Shown piece by piece: positions 1 through 13,454 of a stretch of DNA of 64,000 nt. How positions within the stretch are numbered: the first letter of the stretch is position 1; each line of letters opens with the position of its first letter. The stretch is from Callipepla californica brunnescens (Eukaryota; Chordata; Aves; Galliformes; Odontophoridae). The notes below the pieces were generated by a model. The model did not search any database and was not told the DNA's origin. It saw only the letters and a list, made by a program, of their open reading frames with translations. The DNA is taken from contig JALIRH010000061.1 of assembly GCA_023055505.1 (NCBI GenBank), forward strand, positions 767,501 through 831,500, given 5' to 3'. A program made the position numbers and the translations under genes.

Positions 1-356
1 CAGGTACTAAGAGTACCGGTACTGTGTTGACCTAATCTTGGAATGAGACACGAAAGAAACAGTTTGTAGACCTTAAAGGGCAGATTTGGAACTTCCTTCA
101 AGAAAGCTTGCTGACTAATGCTGCTTTGCCTTTCAGTCATACAGAAAAATTCTTCCAAGCAGTCAGTGCAGAATAAATGACTCCTTCTTTGTAGATGGAT
201 TTTAACTTCACTTAAGAAATGAGACCTTGAGAGGTAATGAGTCACAAGCTGTTCTAGATCAGCAAGGTGTTGAAATCTTGGGAAATCATCCAATAATTGT
301 AACATTAAAGATACTGTATGCCAGATCTGTGAATGATAACACAGGCCTTTTGATTA
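1..356. other. unique AT-rich noncoding stretch
   Basis: I see no exon, RNA gene or repeat before the mariner copy. Short open frames here have no recognisable composition or motif. Confidence 0.5.
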
Positions 357-914
357 CGAGGGCTGCTCTGAAAGTAATGCCTCATAATTTATTATACCAG
401 CCCACAACATCAGAGGCGGATGTTGGTGGCGGTATGGCAGTAGAGGTTGAACCTTCCCACCAATATTCTGTTACATTTTATTTCCGCGCAACAGATGGCA
501 GCAGAGGGGCAGTCTGACACGATGACATCTGGCATGTAAGTGCAGATAAAGCAAAGGTGTGTCATTGAATTCCTCCACAGAGAAAAATTGCACCTGTTGA
601 CATTAATCAATGCTTGCTGAACATTTATGGAGACCAAACAGTGTATGCGGGCACAGTGAAATGGCAAGTGGTGCATTTCAGCAGTGGAAACAGCAACAGT
701 GGTCACCTCCACTGGTGCACATTGTCACGAGCACAGCATGCAGACTTTTATTCTTCCCTGGTGAAAATGCACAGCTAATGGTGGTGACTAGGCTGAAAAA
801 GAGTATTTTGTAGCTGATAATTTCCTCTATCAAACAGTGCTATTGTGCTCTTTGTGTCTGTTGTAGTTTCCATGGAAATAAATAGGAGGCATTATTTTCA
901 GAGCAACCTATGTA
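357..914 (+). mobile_element. internally deleted mariner (Galluhop-like), about 0.56 kb
   Basis: Both ends match the ends of the longer mariner at 25594-26893. The left end contains GAAAGTAATGCCTC and the right end carries GGAGGCATTATTTTCAGAGC, forming terminal inverted repeats. The left ~340 bases match the 5' part of the longer copy (CCCACAACATCAGAGG and the region of the transposase start). The right ~200 bases match its 3' part. The roughly 0.7 kb between is missing, with the junction near 700-715. The element lies in the opposite orientation to the other copy. It cannot encode a transposase and would have moved, if at all, by using a full-length copy's enzyme. Family name is from memory of chicken repeats; the TIR pairing and the deletion are seen directly. 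Confidence 0.85.
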
Positions 915-3900
915 ATATGCTTTGAAGACAGCTTTATGTAAATACTGGATGTTATGTTTTTAGTAATAAATGATTTATATAACAGGCAACTATATTAAAC
1001 AAAAGAAACAAGACAAATGATTATTTTTGTTAGACCACCTTACTGAGAAAACTTGACAAATCACGTTTTGTTAATATGACTATAAGAAATCTGTAATTTG
1101 ACTGCAAAAATAATTCCATTAGTGATATCAGCTGTCTCAAAAAGCATGGGGCTATTTAAATCATTTAATCATTTTGTCATACTTTTCAAAGTGAAACATT
1201 AGTAGCTTGATCAAGGGTTCAAATACAGCTGAGACCTTCAGCCTTGATTTAATCTGACTCCCTGCTGACACTGAATGGAAACACGTAAATCTTATTAGGC
1301 TTACAGTGATTTCCTTCAATCATGAATTTAATAAAGCTAGTTGGTTTCTTTCAGCATGCCAAAATCTGTAAAGTTCTAAAAGCTAAATAGCTTTCTATTA
1401 AGTAAACAGAAAGTCAGTGTTAAGGAGTACGGAAGTACATTATACAACACCATGACTAGGGCTTGAGGGATCATTTGCAAAGCCCTGAACCCTTTATGAA
1501 GTTCACTTTTTTGAAGGGAAAATAGTTATGTGTTGGCAATAATGTCAGGTTATCATAACTGGAAATACATGATTTTTTAATTAACTGTGCAAAGTTTGTT
1601 TAAGATTAGATTGTAGTTCAACCAACACAATTGTGGACACCATTAGGAGAACAGACACGCACATTATGTAGCCATCTGTGGTGCAGAAAATAGAAGAAGC
1701 AGTGCATTCAGTGATCCTGATTCATTCCAGAATACCGTGGGAGGAGTTTCCTCAGCTCCTGGTCCCTAATGTCCGTGTCTGAATAACTTAGGAGACCTCG
1801 TTGAAATGCAAGAAGATGCTAGCTCCAGTGGAGCTGAAATTTCCATCTTATGTGGAAAGCCAAGGCCAACCTTACTGAAAGCACAGCAGTTAGGATGTAG
1901 AGAGGTTACAATTGATACTATTTTCCCCTTAACCTCAGCAGAGAGTTGCTATGCATGTATCTGTGACCACTATATCAAGTAACAAAAGAGACTGATACCT
2001 TTCTACTGCTCGATCTGCTAATAGCAAGGGTTCTGCACTGAGACTTTTAACTAGAAATTAGAATTACAGATAAGGCTAGTTTTTGAATAAACTTTCTGGT
2101 CAAATAATGCAGCAAATAATATCTAAAAATTTTTACAATTACTAATTAGGTGGCTCATTTAATCATCAGCTACATCTTTAGAAATCCTGGTAAAATCAAA
2201 GTGGCACATCTCTGTCACAAAGCAGATGTGCAAACTTAGCTTTTCTTTTCCAGAAGGACAGACCTACTGACAACGGTTCACAACCTCCGAAAAAATGCCC
2301 TAGCCTGAGAGATTTTCGATGGAAACATATGACTCGTTTGAATTGATGTTTTAGCATAAGTTTTTTCAAATCTGGCATAAGATGCCATATGCAGTTTTCT
2401 TCATGACAAGTTGCTGGAGTCAATGAGAAAAATGACCTCAAGTTAGTGAAAAGGAGATAAGAAAAACCTCAGCCCCTTATCCACTCTGCTGATCATGTGA
2501 TTTATCCTGTTGTATTAGAGTTACAGCCACACTCAGGCCCACAGCTGCTCTGACAGAGGTACAGTCTGAGATACTGAGGGAAAAAAGATAGCCAGCATCT
2601 TTAATGCTAGATGTGATTCAGAACACGAGTAGATATAGTGCCTCGGTGATTCACAGTTTATACACACACACACACATACCATATAAGTCTGAGGCCAGAC
2701 CCTACTGCAGCAGCTGTGTGCATACCATCAGCCGCCACATCATTTTATTCCCAAGGCGTTTCACAAACTGTCCCCATCAGATCTGCGTGGGTAGTCCATG
2801 TGGAGGAGGTTCTTTTTCTTCCTAGTTATTGGTATGGCAACAGTTAGTTACATCTTGGTTGCATTCAGAAAATGATAGAAATTTTTTGGCTGGATTACAA
2901 ACAGGCAAAAAAAAAAGATGTAACAAATGTTAAAAAGTGTTTTTATCAGACCATTTTTAATTGGATAATAGCCTACTGCATTATGGCAGAGAACTATGTT
3001 TTTTCTTCTCAAATGGGTTTAACTGCTCGTTGAATAGCATTATCCTTGTGATAACAAAATAAATGTCAGCTTGGTACTAGTGTCTGAAGAGCTACTGTTT
3101 GATGGATGAAGTTTACTTCACAGAAATTGTTTCTGCAAGATTTACAGAAGCAGATAAATGATGCCCTTTGAACTTCAGCTCTCCTTGGAAAGCATGGAAG
3201 AAGGCATTCAAGTTAAGTGAAACCTAAGCTTCTGTTTCCTTTAGTTGTGCTGTTGTGCACTGGGGCACATCCAAGAATTGCTGAGCACTTTTTGTAGGCC
3301 AAAGTCGACACAAAGTCATAGCAGATTTTGTGGTTCAGAAGTAAGGTCTCTGAACGAAGTATGCTGTCCATCTCATGCCTCCAGATTCTGTGTTCCTCAT
3401 CAGATCTCTGCTCAAGTAGTCTTCTGGCCATCACAGTCTGAAAGAAACTGAAATGTAAGACTGCCATTTGTGATGGGACAATACAAAACATCCACAAACA
3501 GTGAAGGTATCTCTGCAGAGGTATAAATGCTATTTCTGAGAGACAGCTACACTGTTTTCCAGTCATACACTGATACCCACAATGATCCACAATAAGCTGT
3601 GAGGTTCATGTAAAGCTTCCTTTCCTTGCCCTACTGGACTTTTCTTCTTCCATCTGATAACGCTTAGGAAGAACTGACTATATTGCAGTGATTACATCCT
3701 GAATCTCAAGGTATATCCAGGATGCATGAGCATGGATGCTTGTGTAAGACATTTAATCTTAGTCCCACAAGCTGTTCTCAAGTTCCTTTCATTAGAGTAT
3801 TTCTATCTGCAAGTAACTGCCTCGCTCTCTGATTCATTCTGTTAAACACATGTTGGCTAATCAAACTGTTGACTTTTATGTTATGATTAAGGAAGCAGTT

Positions 3901-4084
3901 CCATGTTATTTGTGCCTAATAGCAACCTTTTTAGGCGATACTGTAAAGTTTCCCCTCAGAATGGATCAGGATAGAATGGGGAAATAAAAATTCTTCTGAG
4001 ACAAGATGTTTATAGTCTTATACTTCTTGTTAACTGTGTGGCCTTTAGAAGCAAAGGTAGATTAATTTTCTTCTTCATTAACAT
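915..4084. other. unique noncoding interval
   Basis: AT-rich sequence without a supportable gene. It holds a short AC repeat at 2661-2678. Open frames at 2196-2441 and 3213-3590 have no recognisable protein character and lack convincing splice sites. Confidence 0.45.
2661..2678. repeat. (AC)n microsatellite, short
   Basis: About eight AC units, nearly perfect. Possible length polymorphism but short. Confidence 0.8.
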
Positions 4085-4695
4085 AGAATCATAGAATCAT
4101 AGAATGGTTTGTGTTGGAAGGGACCTTTAAGATCCAGTTCCAAACCCTCTACTGTAGACAGGGACACCTCCCATTAGACCAGGTTGCTCAAAGCACCGTT
4201 CAACCTGGCCTCAAATGCCTAAAGGAAGGAGGCATCCAAACTTCTCTGGGCAACCTGTTCCAGTGGTTCACCACTCTCACAGTAAATAATTTCTTCCTAG
4301 TATCTAGTCTGAATCTACCCTCTTCCACTTAAAAACCATTTCCCCCACCCTGCTGCTACATGACCTTATAAAAAGTCCCTCCACAGCCTTCCTGTGGGCC
4401 CCCTTCAGGCACTGGAAGGATGCTGTAAGTTCCCCCCGGAGCTTTCTCTTCTGCAGGCTGAAGAGCCCCAGCTCTCTCAGCATGTCCTCATAGGGGAGGT
4501 GCTCCAGCTTTCTGATCATGGCCCTCCTCTGTACCTACTCCAACAACTCCATGTCCTTCTTATGCTGGGGGCTCCAGAACTGGACACAGTACTTCATGTG
4601 GGGTCTCACAAGAGCAGAGCAGAGGGCACGAGAGCAGAGTAGAGTACATGTAACATCCAACAGTCCACATCTCCGGATACTGTTCCTAGCATCAC
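4085..4695 (-). mobile_element. CR1 LINE, 5'-truncated, minus strand
   Basis: The left edge is the reverse complement of the CR1 3' terminus, with ATAGAATC repeated three times followed by the GGAAGGGACCTTTAAGATC block that is typical of CR1. Moving right, the minus strand shows decayed ORF2 C-terminal sequence: [17 protein letters not shown], then LRELGLFSLQKRKLRGEL. These belong to the region after the reverse transcriptase palm (thumb and tail). Only about 0.6 kb of a 4.5 kb full-length element is present, the usual outcome of incomplete target-primed reverse transcription. Frameshifts split the remnant between two frames. The 5' break near 4640-4695 is approximate. Confidence 0.93.
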
Positions 4696-5748
4696 TTTTG
4701 TGATGGAAAAGATATTTGTTAGATGTTATTTCTTTGAAATGCTGGTGTTGGTCTGTTACTGTCACAGTCAAAATGATATCGAATAACAGAATTAGTGTGA
4801 TTCACAGGTTTTTCTAGTTAATCTTCACAGTATATATGAAATTAGAGATACGTTCTTCAGTAGATATGGAGTCTCAGAACATCAGTGACTAAAACTCAAC
4901 AGATGATTTTAAGCTGTGTTCAGGCAATGCTTCATTTCTTACTGAGCACTTGATCACCTCTAGTTATAATGTTAATTTCAACAACTGACTGTGGTGTTCT
5001 TCAGATATGGCTTATATAGTACTTGCTGAATATATCACTGGTAATAGAAGACAGCAGTTAGAGTGTTTGGTGGTGAGCCAAAGGAGCTATTTATTCAGTT
5101 GAGTGGAAATCAAAGGGAGATAATATCTCAGATATGATTTTTCAGATTATTAGAGCCTTTACTATACATGGTATCACATATAATTTCATGGAGTAACAAA
5201 AAGTAACTAGACCAAGAGAATGTCCTTTGGGAATGGCCAAGTGCTAATTGAGGTCTTTACAACTTTCTCACCTGGAAAAGATTGTCCCCAGTTCTCATAA
5301 ACATTAGTGACAGACCTGAAGAATATTTTCTGAAGTTTTTGTCTACGTAACCCAACCCAGAGAAAGATATAAAACAGATTCACATGCTATATTGCTTTTA
5401 AAGGTACTCTGAGGAATTCTACAACTGATAATGACATCATTTTCTTGTGAGCTGTTTGAAAACAGCTTGAGATATGATATATGACTGTAACTGATGTGGA
5501 CATATTCATAAAATATTACTCCCTTATTCCTTTTGAAACTATTTACCAATTAGTTTCTTGTAGATCTAGATGGGAACCAAAATTTTATTCCACGGGAAAT
5601 TAATTTCTACTTCAAAGCAGAATGAAAAATTGGAGTATCAAAAGTAGGACAAAAAACTATAGGAAGTGTCAAAATAAAATTGTCAAAGTGAAAAATTACC
5701 ACACCTGTAATTGGAACAAAAGTTCCTGGGTAATTTGTGCTCACTCTT

Positions 5749-5785
5749 CCTTTCTTTTTTTTTTTTTCTTTCTTTTTTTTTTTTT
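5749..5785. repeat. T-rich tract
   Basis: Two long T runs separated by CTTTC. Low-complexity pyrimidine tract; no adjoining retrotransposon tail was recognised. Confidence 0.85.
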
Positions 5786-7923
5786 ATTCAAATCACTATT
5801 TGGAACTGAAAAGTATCTTTATTTCAGACGGTCACCTTGAAATGAAGAGGGCATTGTTTTGATTGTCCCTACTGAAAAGTAAAAGGTACACATTAAAATT
5901 GACATTTTCCCACAGAAGGTTCCCATTTCATCAAAACCACATTTTCCAGGAGGAAAATTTTTCATATAAAAATATTTCAACCTGCTTTACTTACTTGCCA
6001 GGAAATATGAAGCAGTCTATAACCAGCATCTTACTAAATTTTTTCCAACAAGAAAGTTGTTATAATTTTGCAGTCAAAACTTTAAAATGTTCTGTTGACA
6101 GAGAGAATTTAGCCAAGAAGCAGAGCAGTGTTTATTATAGCACCAGTGAACAAAAGTCAGTTAGCACACTCCATGGCTATCACATGTTCAATTACGGTGG
6201 CAAATTCCAAGCATGGGTCAAACACAAATAAATCCAAGAGTTTAAATTTCTGCTTCTTTAAACATTCCAGATGTAGAAGCATAGTTTTCCATTTACTTCA
6301 CCTCAGCAGAGTTGAATGTGATAGGATAATTAATCCACTTAATGACTCCACAAATATTTCAGTCCAGATATGGCTTTACCACTTTGTGAATGTTGATTTA
6401 CTTTCTAACAAAGATACAAGAGCAAAGCAGTTAAAATCTAGCTGAGAGATTATAATCAATACAATTTTTTATTAAAAATTAAAAGACTAAAAAACCATAA
6501 TGTAAATAACATACTTTATAATTATTTAGCGTTACCACGACTCACAGAGCTACATGAACAAGATGTTTATAGTCTTGTTTTAATAATTTTCTGGATGCTT
6601 GTTCTAATTGAGCAGAAACTGATGCTTTGGGATAGCTTGAGAAGTTATATAGATGTTAGTTTTCCATTAAAAAACAAAAACAAAACAGGAAAAAGAACCA
6701 GGTCTATTTAAGGGTCTGAAATTAGGAATCTCAAAACTACAGACAGCACCATTCTTCCATTCCTACAGTCTGGGTTACTTCGTTAGTACTTCAGCTACAC
6801 ATGGTTCACTGACCAATAATGATTAGAAGAAATTAACTGAAAAAGAGGACTACTACTAAAATTCTGAATTAAACATTGCAGGAAGTAATTGAGTACATTG
6901 AAAGCTGCTGTACTCATTTGTAGCACAGTTTCTAATTTCACTGAAACACCGAAGATATGAATGCCTTCATTTGCCCATGCACACATCTTCAAGCAATTCT
7001 GCCAGAAGAAATTCGAAACACAGTATTTGTAACACTAGGATGGGATAGAAAAACAAGTTTGAAAACTGAAGTCTGACATTTATAGATAGAAGCTCAAATA
7101 TTTTTTAGACTAAGAAAAAAGATGCCTTTGCATACAATATTAAAAAGCACATTTCTCAAAGTCCTTTCATGTATTTCTTGCAATCAGAGCAAGGTGAGTC
7201 ATTCATTTATTCATAGGATTAATATGGGTGATTAAGTGAGATTCTTCCTTGGTGAACATCCTAAAACAAGCATCTCTTGCAGGGTAGGTTATGAGGAATT
7301 TTTTTTTGTCTCCAGCATACTTAAATTTCTCACTCTGAACCAATTCTTCCCACATTTCTGTCTCTGCTAGGAAGTCATTAGACTAACCTTTACAATGTGA
7401 ATAGAGGAAGAGGTGATCTTTGTTTGACACCAGTAATAAGCACAGACCTTTAATTTCAATTATGTGGAGACTGATGTAGAAAAAGAAGCATGAAGTAACA
7501 TTACTTTAGATGATATTAAGTTCAGTAGTACTAACAGCATTCAATTTCTGCTTTCACAAAATTATGAACTTTACCAGGAAAAAGGTGGAAAAGCAACAGC
7601 AAGTAAGGCATACTGTTAGGAATGCTGACTATTTTCTTAATTGGCCATCCCAGACTGAATTTTCAATGACTCTACAGCCAGGGTAAATTCTAGGTGCAGG
7701 TAAAGAAGTAAGTTGCCCATGGTAGCAGGGACAGGCACAGTAAAATGGCTGTTCATGTCCTAGAAAGTCAAACCTGCATCTGCTAGCAATGAGGAGTCAG
7801 AGCATGCTTGTCAGCTTTGGCTGCAACTGTGAAAGGCCAGGAGAACCAGAAATAAGAAGCAAGAGGGTTAATAGCCTTTTTTCCAGGCAAAATCAGGCAC
7901 AGGCAGAACTGATTCTAGTGTTT

Positions 7924-7957
7924 AAAGAAAAAAAAAAAAAAAAAAAGAAAAAAAAAG
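7924..7957. repeat. A-rich tract
   Basis: About 22 A followed by G and 9 A. It is not attached to a recognisable retroposed gene on its left; the sequence before it (7789-7920) is unique. Confidence 0.85.
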
Positions 7958-8937
7958 CCACAATGATTTCTCCAAAACTCTCCCCTGGCAACTTGCTTTC
8001 ATGTGGAAGAAACGTGTTCCCAAAAATTACAGAGCAATGGCTTCTAAGTCTCCTTTTTGATCTCCCTCAGTCTGAGACTATTGGGGGGATTAATGTCTCT
8101 GAAATAATTAAGTTTATCCAAGGCTCCATAAGCTTTTAGCTGCAGCAGATCCAGAAAGACTCCTCTACCTGTCCAGAATCAGATGAGTTCACAAGGCTGT
8201 GGCTCAGGTTTCTTCTTGACCTAACTCTTCAAATTAAATAATTTCCTTAGGCAGAGTCATGGGAACAAGTGCTGCTGAAGCTGCCTACTCCTGATTTAAC
8301 ATTTCTCATCTGTAAGGGGAAGGGAGAATAATTCTCTAATAACTGAGATTTGATTGTACTAAGCAGATTCCTAGTTGCCTTGCACTGCTTGAGGATTTCA
8401 GTGTGATTGGACATGAGGCAAGGGACCTGACCTTGGAGCATACTGGAATATCATATAATTATGTCTCTGTGTAAATCTGCTCACTCTCTTCTCCCAGCTG
8501 TTTCACAAGCTAAGTCAACTAAGGAGGTACTTCATGGTTTAACTTATTTTAAAGATATTGTACTATAAGTTTCAAAGAAATTGGTTGACTCACTTTGACT
8601 AACTCACATATATACTGCAAATTGTCTGGTCTCAAGCTATCATCTATCTGCCAAATAGACTTCTTGTTAAGCATCAGGAATTCCCAACTGGACTATAACT
8701 GGTTTATAATTAATAAATAATGATTATTTTGTAATATAATTACTAATATAAATGAGTGTACAAAATGTTTAAGTTACTCTGAACAGCTAACTGAATATAC
8801 CAAGACAGAGCTTACCCTCATCAGAAAACAATCCTGAAAAGGGATTACTCCAAAAAGAATACATGAATAACTCCAAAGCATTCAGGTATTAACAGTTCAG
8901 AAAGTTGGAACTAAATGAAATCATCTATATCTCTTCC

Positions 8938-8952
8938 AAAAAAAAAAAAAAA
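8938..8952. repeat. A15 homopolymer
   Basis: Simple A run in AT-rich DNA. Confidence 0.8.
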
Positions 8953-10353
8953 GAGTAAGTTAAATATATTTAAATTTTTTTAACTTCAAATTCACATTTA
9001 ACATTTTAATATTCAAAGATAATAAAGAGAAAAAAAGAAAAAAATATCAACCATTATTATTATTAAGACTCACACTGCACCAAAATTCAGCGGATTGTCA
9101 TCACAATGAGTTAACATAAGGATTATTTGCTCTAGCAACAAAATCAAAGGACCAAATATAGGACTTGCAGTTTGGGTCTCATCATTAATTCTCTTTGGCT
9201 GTTAACTAAGCATGCATGGACCACTTAGATCTTTAGAAAGCCCACTCATCTCAGGAGATTAAATGAGTTAAAAATTATAAAATATAATAAATAGCAAAAT
9301 CTGCATTCTTAGCAACTGATTTTTTTGCTAACTTATAAAACATCCTCATGAAGCCCTTGTGTTAGTTTATGGGACTAAGCTGAAGCACAAAAAGCAAACA
9401 GGTGATGAAGAATTTGGGACCTAGTCAAACTTCATGAATGCTATTACATTTTTCAGGCCCCAGGAGAAATCATCAGTATTAAGAAGGGTAGGATGTGGTG
9501 GAAGGAAGCGGGAAATGCTTGAAGGAATCTCTCCTGTTAGCACCTGCCATTTTCCTCCTGCAGCTGTCCACTACTTGTAGCCTCAACATGGTTTAGAACT
9601 TGGTGACTTTTTTTGTAATTGGCAATTGAGTGCCTTTCCCCGGGCATTAAAAAGAAATTGGGAAGGTTGGTGATTTCAGGACTAAACATTACTGTGCTGA
9701 GTCACAGCAGTGTCCTCCTCACATTATCTGAACTGGGTCTCCTCTGCTGTTTGACATATTCTGCAAAGGTGAAACACAGAATGTAATGCTTAGAGTGCCT
9801 CGATCAGTGTGTTATTCAAGTGCATTGCTGATAGCCTCAAACGTGACATTTGTGTATGAGTTCTCTCTCCAAAAAACACGATGCATTATTTTTAATTCTG
9901 AATTTGCTTTAATTATATGTATGCTTTTATACTCCTCTTTCTGAGCCTTCATGGTGAAACCATGGCTTGTTTTCAAATTTCTCTTTGAAAGGGGATTAGC
10001 TGTTGTTGCTCAAAGAAAAGTTGAATATCCCAGTTACTGGTCTGCAAGAATGACATCCAATGTCACTCAGACCCAGGATGAACTATTTACAGTTGCCATT
10101 GCTTTTGCAGTAATACTCATTAGTTTCTGATGTCTCTTCTCACTTTGTCTTCAGTTTCATTACCTCTGTGAGCTGAGATAAATTAAAATCCCTCCCTGCC
10201 CTCACATTTCTCCTTGGTATAATTAGAAGCTATGCAAAGTAGAAATGGCACATCAGTCAGGTATCTTTAATGATCTCCAGTAGGCTACTGAATTTGTACC
10301 AAGTTGTTTCTTGTTTTGTTTTTGAATTACAGCATGCTGTTTCAAAAATCATA

Positions 10354-10411
10354 GCAATAACAATGATTGTATTGATGATAATGACGATGATGGTAATGAC
10401 AATAATAATAC
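10354..10411. repeat. imperfect GAT/AAT trinucleotide tract
   Basis: Interrupted GATGATAATGACGATGATGG-type units ending in AATAATAATA; a degenerate trinucleotide repeat. Confidence 0.7.
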
Positions 10412-10515
10412 AAATCTACAGAATACTTAATCATTTCTTATGAGGAATAAAACTTGATAACTAAATACCTATACTGAAAAGTAAAAGAAGAAAGAAAAAG
10501 AAAATTAAACAAGTT

Positions 10516-10529
10516 CAAGTTCGAACTTG
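10516..10529. repeat. 14-bp perfect palindrome
   Basis: CAAGTTCGAACTTG reads the same on both strands. An extra AAGTTC copy immediately precedes it. Could be a dimeric protein site or chance. Confidence 0.7.
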
Positions 10530-12580
10530 TTCTATTTTAAATGTAGACAATGCAGGACTGAAGACTGCTATGTTATCATATTTCTCTTACTTCCAGCATC
10601 TCTTTCTCTCATCCATTCTCAGTTTTCAGTACTCTTGTTGAACTCTGCACATGTAAAATAAACATGCTATTCCAGTAGAGGCTGCTTTCACAGACACAGA
10701 GGTGACAGAGCCTTCGCAGTGGCTGTCTCCACAGCTAAGACCTGCATCAGTGCTTTGAGCTATGCTGGCACATTTGGAGATCATCTTCATTGTACATAAC
10801 TCCACTCATAAAGAGCCCCTAGGGAGATCAAAGTAATCTCCAGAGTCATTCTAATTATTTCTACTACTTTCAGTAGTCTTAAATACAATATGATTCTACC
10901 GCAAATTATCTTCAATTTGAATCTCAATGAAAGCCTTCAGCAAGAAAAATCAAGAAAACACTAGGTGTCCTGCTGTGAAAAAGTGCTCATAAACACAGGT
11001 ACACACACACACAAAAAAAATAAAACTCTAAATCAGAAGTGTTATTTTAGCCAAACACTTGTTTGCATGAATGGTTAATCTAATCAACCAGTTTATACAT
11101 TAAATTGCAACCTTGATCTTATTTTATGCTGAACATGTATTTTAAAGGATATGATGAAATTCTTTTGCATAACTCTCTATGATTCATTTTTAAGGCAGAA
11201 ATGACAAAACAACGCAACAAATGCAGATGTATTACATTCCTCTTAGTTTTGTGTCATTCTTCAAGCTGGGAAAGAAAACTAAGGCCACATTTGGTATTTT
11301 GGATTTTGAATGACATTACTTATATTAGCAAAGCAACTCTACTGCACTATAAAAGCATATATATTGAGTCAGCATTAACCTGCTTAGATGCTTAGTCACA
11401 TCAGTAGAGTAGTACAAGCTCAACATGGGCCTCTGGATAAAATAGTAAGAACATTCTGAACTCATTGTTTCCACTACAGGTTTTAAAAGAGTAGGGGCAA
11501 ATAGAGACAAATAGAAGAAAACCCTTTCTATGACAATGCATAGGACAACCGAATAAAAATTGCTAGGGATAAGCTGCCATGAGAAGAAGAAGGAATTCAT
11601 TTCCAAACTAGGCTTTACAGATTCTCAGCAGACCAACAGTCTGGGTGGAAGAGGATCACCAAATTATTGGCAGAATAGAAATGGTGTCAACATGTGTACA
11701 ATAAGCTGTTTCCTTGATGAATGTACAATGGACAGGAAAGTGGAATGGTTTTTGAGTTATCAACCCACAACACGAGGATTAGCTGAAAGAGGAAATCAAC
11801 AACTCCATACTACATCTGGTAAATTACAAGACTATGTAGGATGTCTGCTAGTTATCCCAAAGGTCCTAAGAACAATTTGAATATTACTGGTCTCCACTGA
11901 AGAGATCAGTTGTACATATCAAGGTATATTACTCATCTAAATATACAACAAATAATTGCACAATTTCTGTTGTGTTGCATTCTTTTAGATAGAGCTTCCA
12001 GAAGATGGAGGAGGTGAAGAGAGAGCTTTTTTCAGTAAGTTTTGAAACCAGACAGAAGTTACCATGTATGACCCCAAAGTCCTCTATGTAAAGCCACAAT
12101 CTAAGAATTTTAAGCCTTTAATTCAAAGATAGTTACTGTGTATGTCTATAATAACTAGATATTTAGCTAATCATGAAAACTCTTCATAGGCAGAACAGTC
12201 TTTTTTTTTTTTGTGTTTTTATCTACATAGAATGAGATGTCAATTCTGCCTTAACCATTTGCACCACTGTGGTATTAACCATAAAAAAGTATGATTATCG
12301 AGCTAGAGTGAAATGCAAAGAATGTTTTGATTATAGAGTTATCTCAAATTAGAGCATATGAATGATTAGCACAAGTCAGCCCTTCTCTAAAATAGAGAAT
12401 TGTTTGATCAGAAGGGAAATTTCTATACTGATTCGATCTATGTGTTTTGATAAAAAAAAAGGAATAAAATCTTTCTTTTTCTATTAAAACAACATATTCA
12501 GTTAAAGATGGTTGGTTTTGTGGGTAGTTGTCAATGTCATTGTTTATTATAGAAATTTGATAGAATATTATAGAAACAGG

Positions 12581-12601
12581 GAATTCACAGCCTGTGAATT
12601 C
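12581..12601. repeat. 21-bp inverted repeat, 10-bp arms
   Basis: GAATTCACAG and CTGTGAATTC are exact reverse complements separated by one C. Forms a potential small cruciform or a dyad binding site. Confidence 0.8.
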
Positions 12602-13426
12602 AGTATCTTAATACACAAATTCAAAACAGACTTGGGCCCAAGAGATCTGAAACCTCACCCTACCACAGATGCATTGAGCACTTAATGTTACCTTTCTCTT
12701 CCTCAGTAATGCAAGTACCACATAAGTACAGATGTTTGGTCAGAGAGAAATTTTCCTCCAAGAAAAAAAATTGTACAAATTGTAAGGGTAAATGTTTGAC
12801 TTCTTATTTGCTGAGAAAATGAGTGTATCCAGAATGTTTGTACACCTTACATACTCAGTTGCCGGAGTGGTCTGTGATTGAAGTGGTGACATACATAAAT
12901 CATAAAGGCTCTCAGATAGCTCTGTAGTCTGGGAGCCGTGAAGGAGGTGTACAAGATCCATTTATTATCTTCATGACTCTTTCAGTTTCTACATGGCCTA
13001 TCTGGACTTCGAGAAAGTAAAAAGTCCACATTATTCTGTGTTAGATAACATAACAAACTCTGTAATGGGGCTAAATACTTCTAGTGAAGTGTTTTGAACA
13101 GGAGACTGTTCTGTCATCTTTATTTCAGTAACCAATGTGAATTATAGCACCATTAAACACACTGCTACTTTTCTAAAATCACCAGTTAAATTATGAGCAG
13201 TAACAAAGCTTGTGTTTGTCCCTGGAGATCACTAGGTTCCATCATACTGGCATTACAGAGATCAAAATGCAGTCTGGGAGAGAACAAGGTCTTATCTGAT
13301 CCAATTTGTTCACTGATGATAAGAAATACAGTTCTTATATATTAACTTATTTGGAAAGATCTAATATAAATGGTATTTCAATCATTTCTTTTCAGCTTGT
13401 CATAGAGGAGAGAGTTTATTTTGAGC

Positions 13427-13454
13427 AAAAATAAATAAATAAATAAATAAATAA
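13427..13454. repeat. (AAAT)n microsatellite
   Basis: About seven AAAT units after a short A run; a clean tetranucleotide repeat. Confidence 0.85.

Noticed and set aside
3213..3590. 125-codon open frame, the longest on the minus strand of the first 14 kb
   Set aside because: No domain, biased toward Cys/His/Leu without pattern, no splice or promoter context; consistent with chance.
5863..6231. 122-codon open frame on the + strand
   Set aside because: Composition follows AT-rich DNA (Lys, Phe, Ser, Tyr) and no motif or splice context is present.
7924..7957. Poly-A as the tail of a retroposed gene
   Set aside because: The sequence to the left has no recognisable gene similarity, and no target duplication was found by eye.
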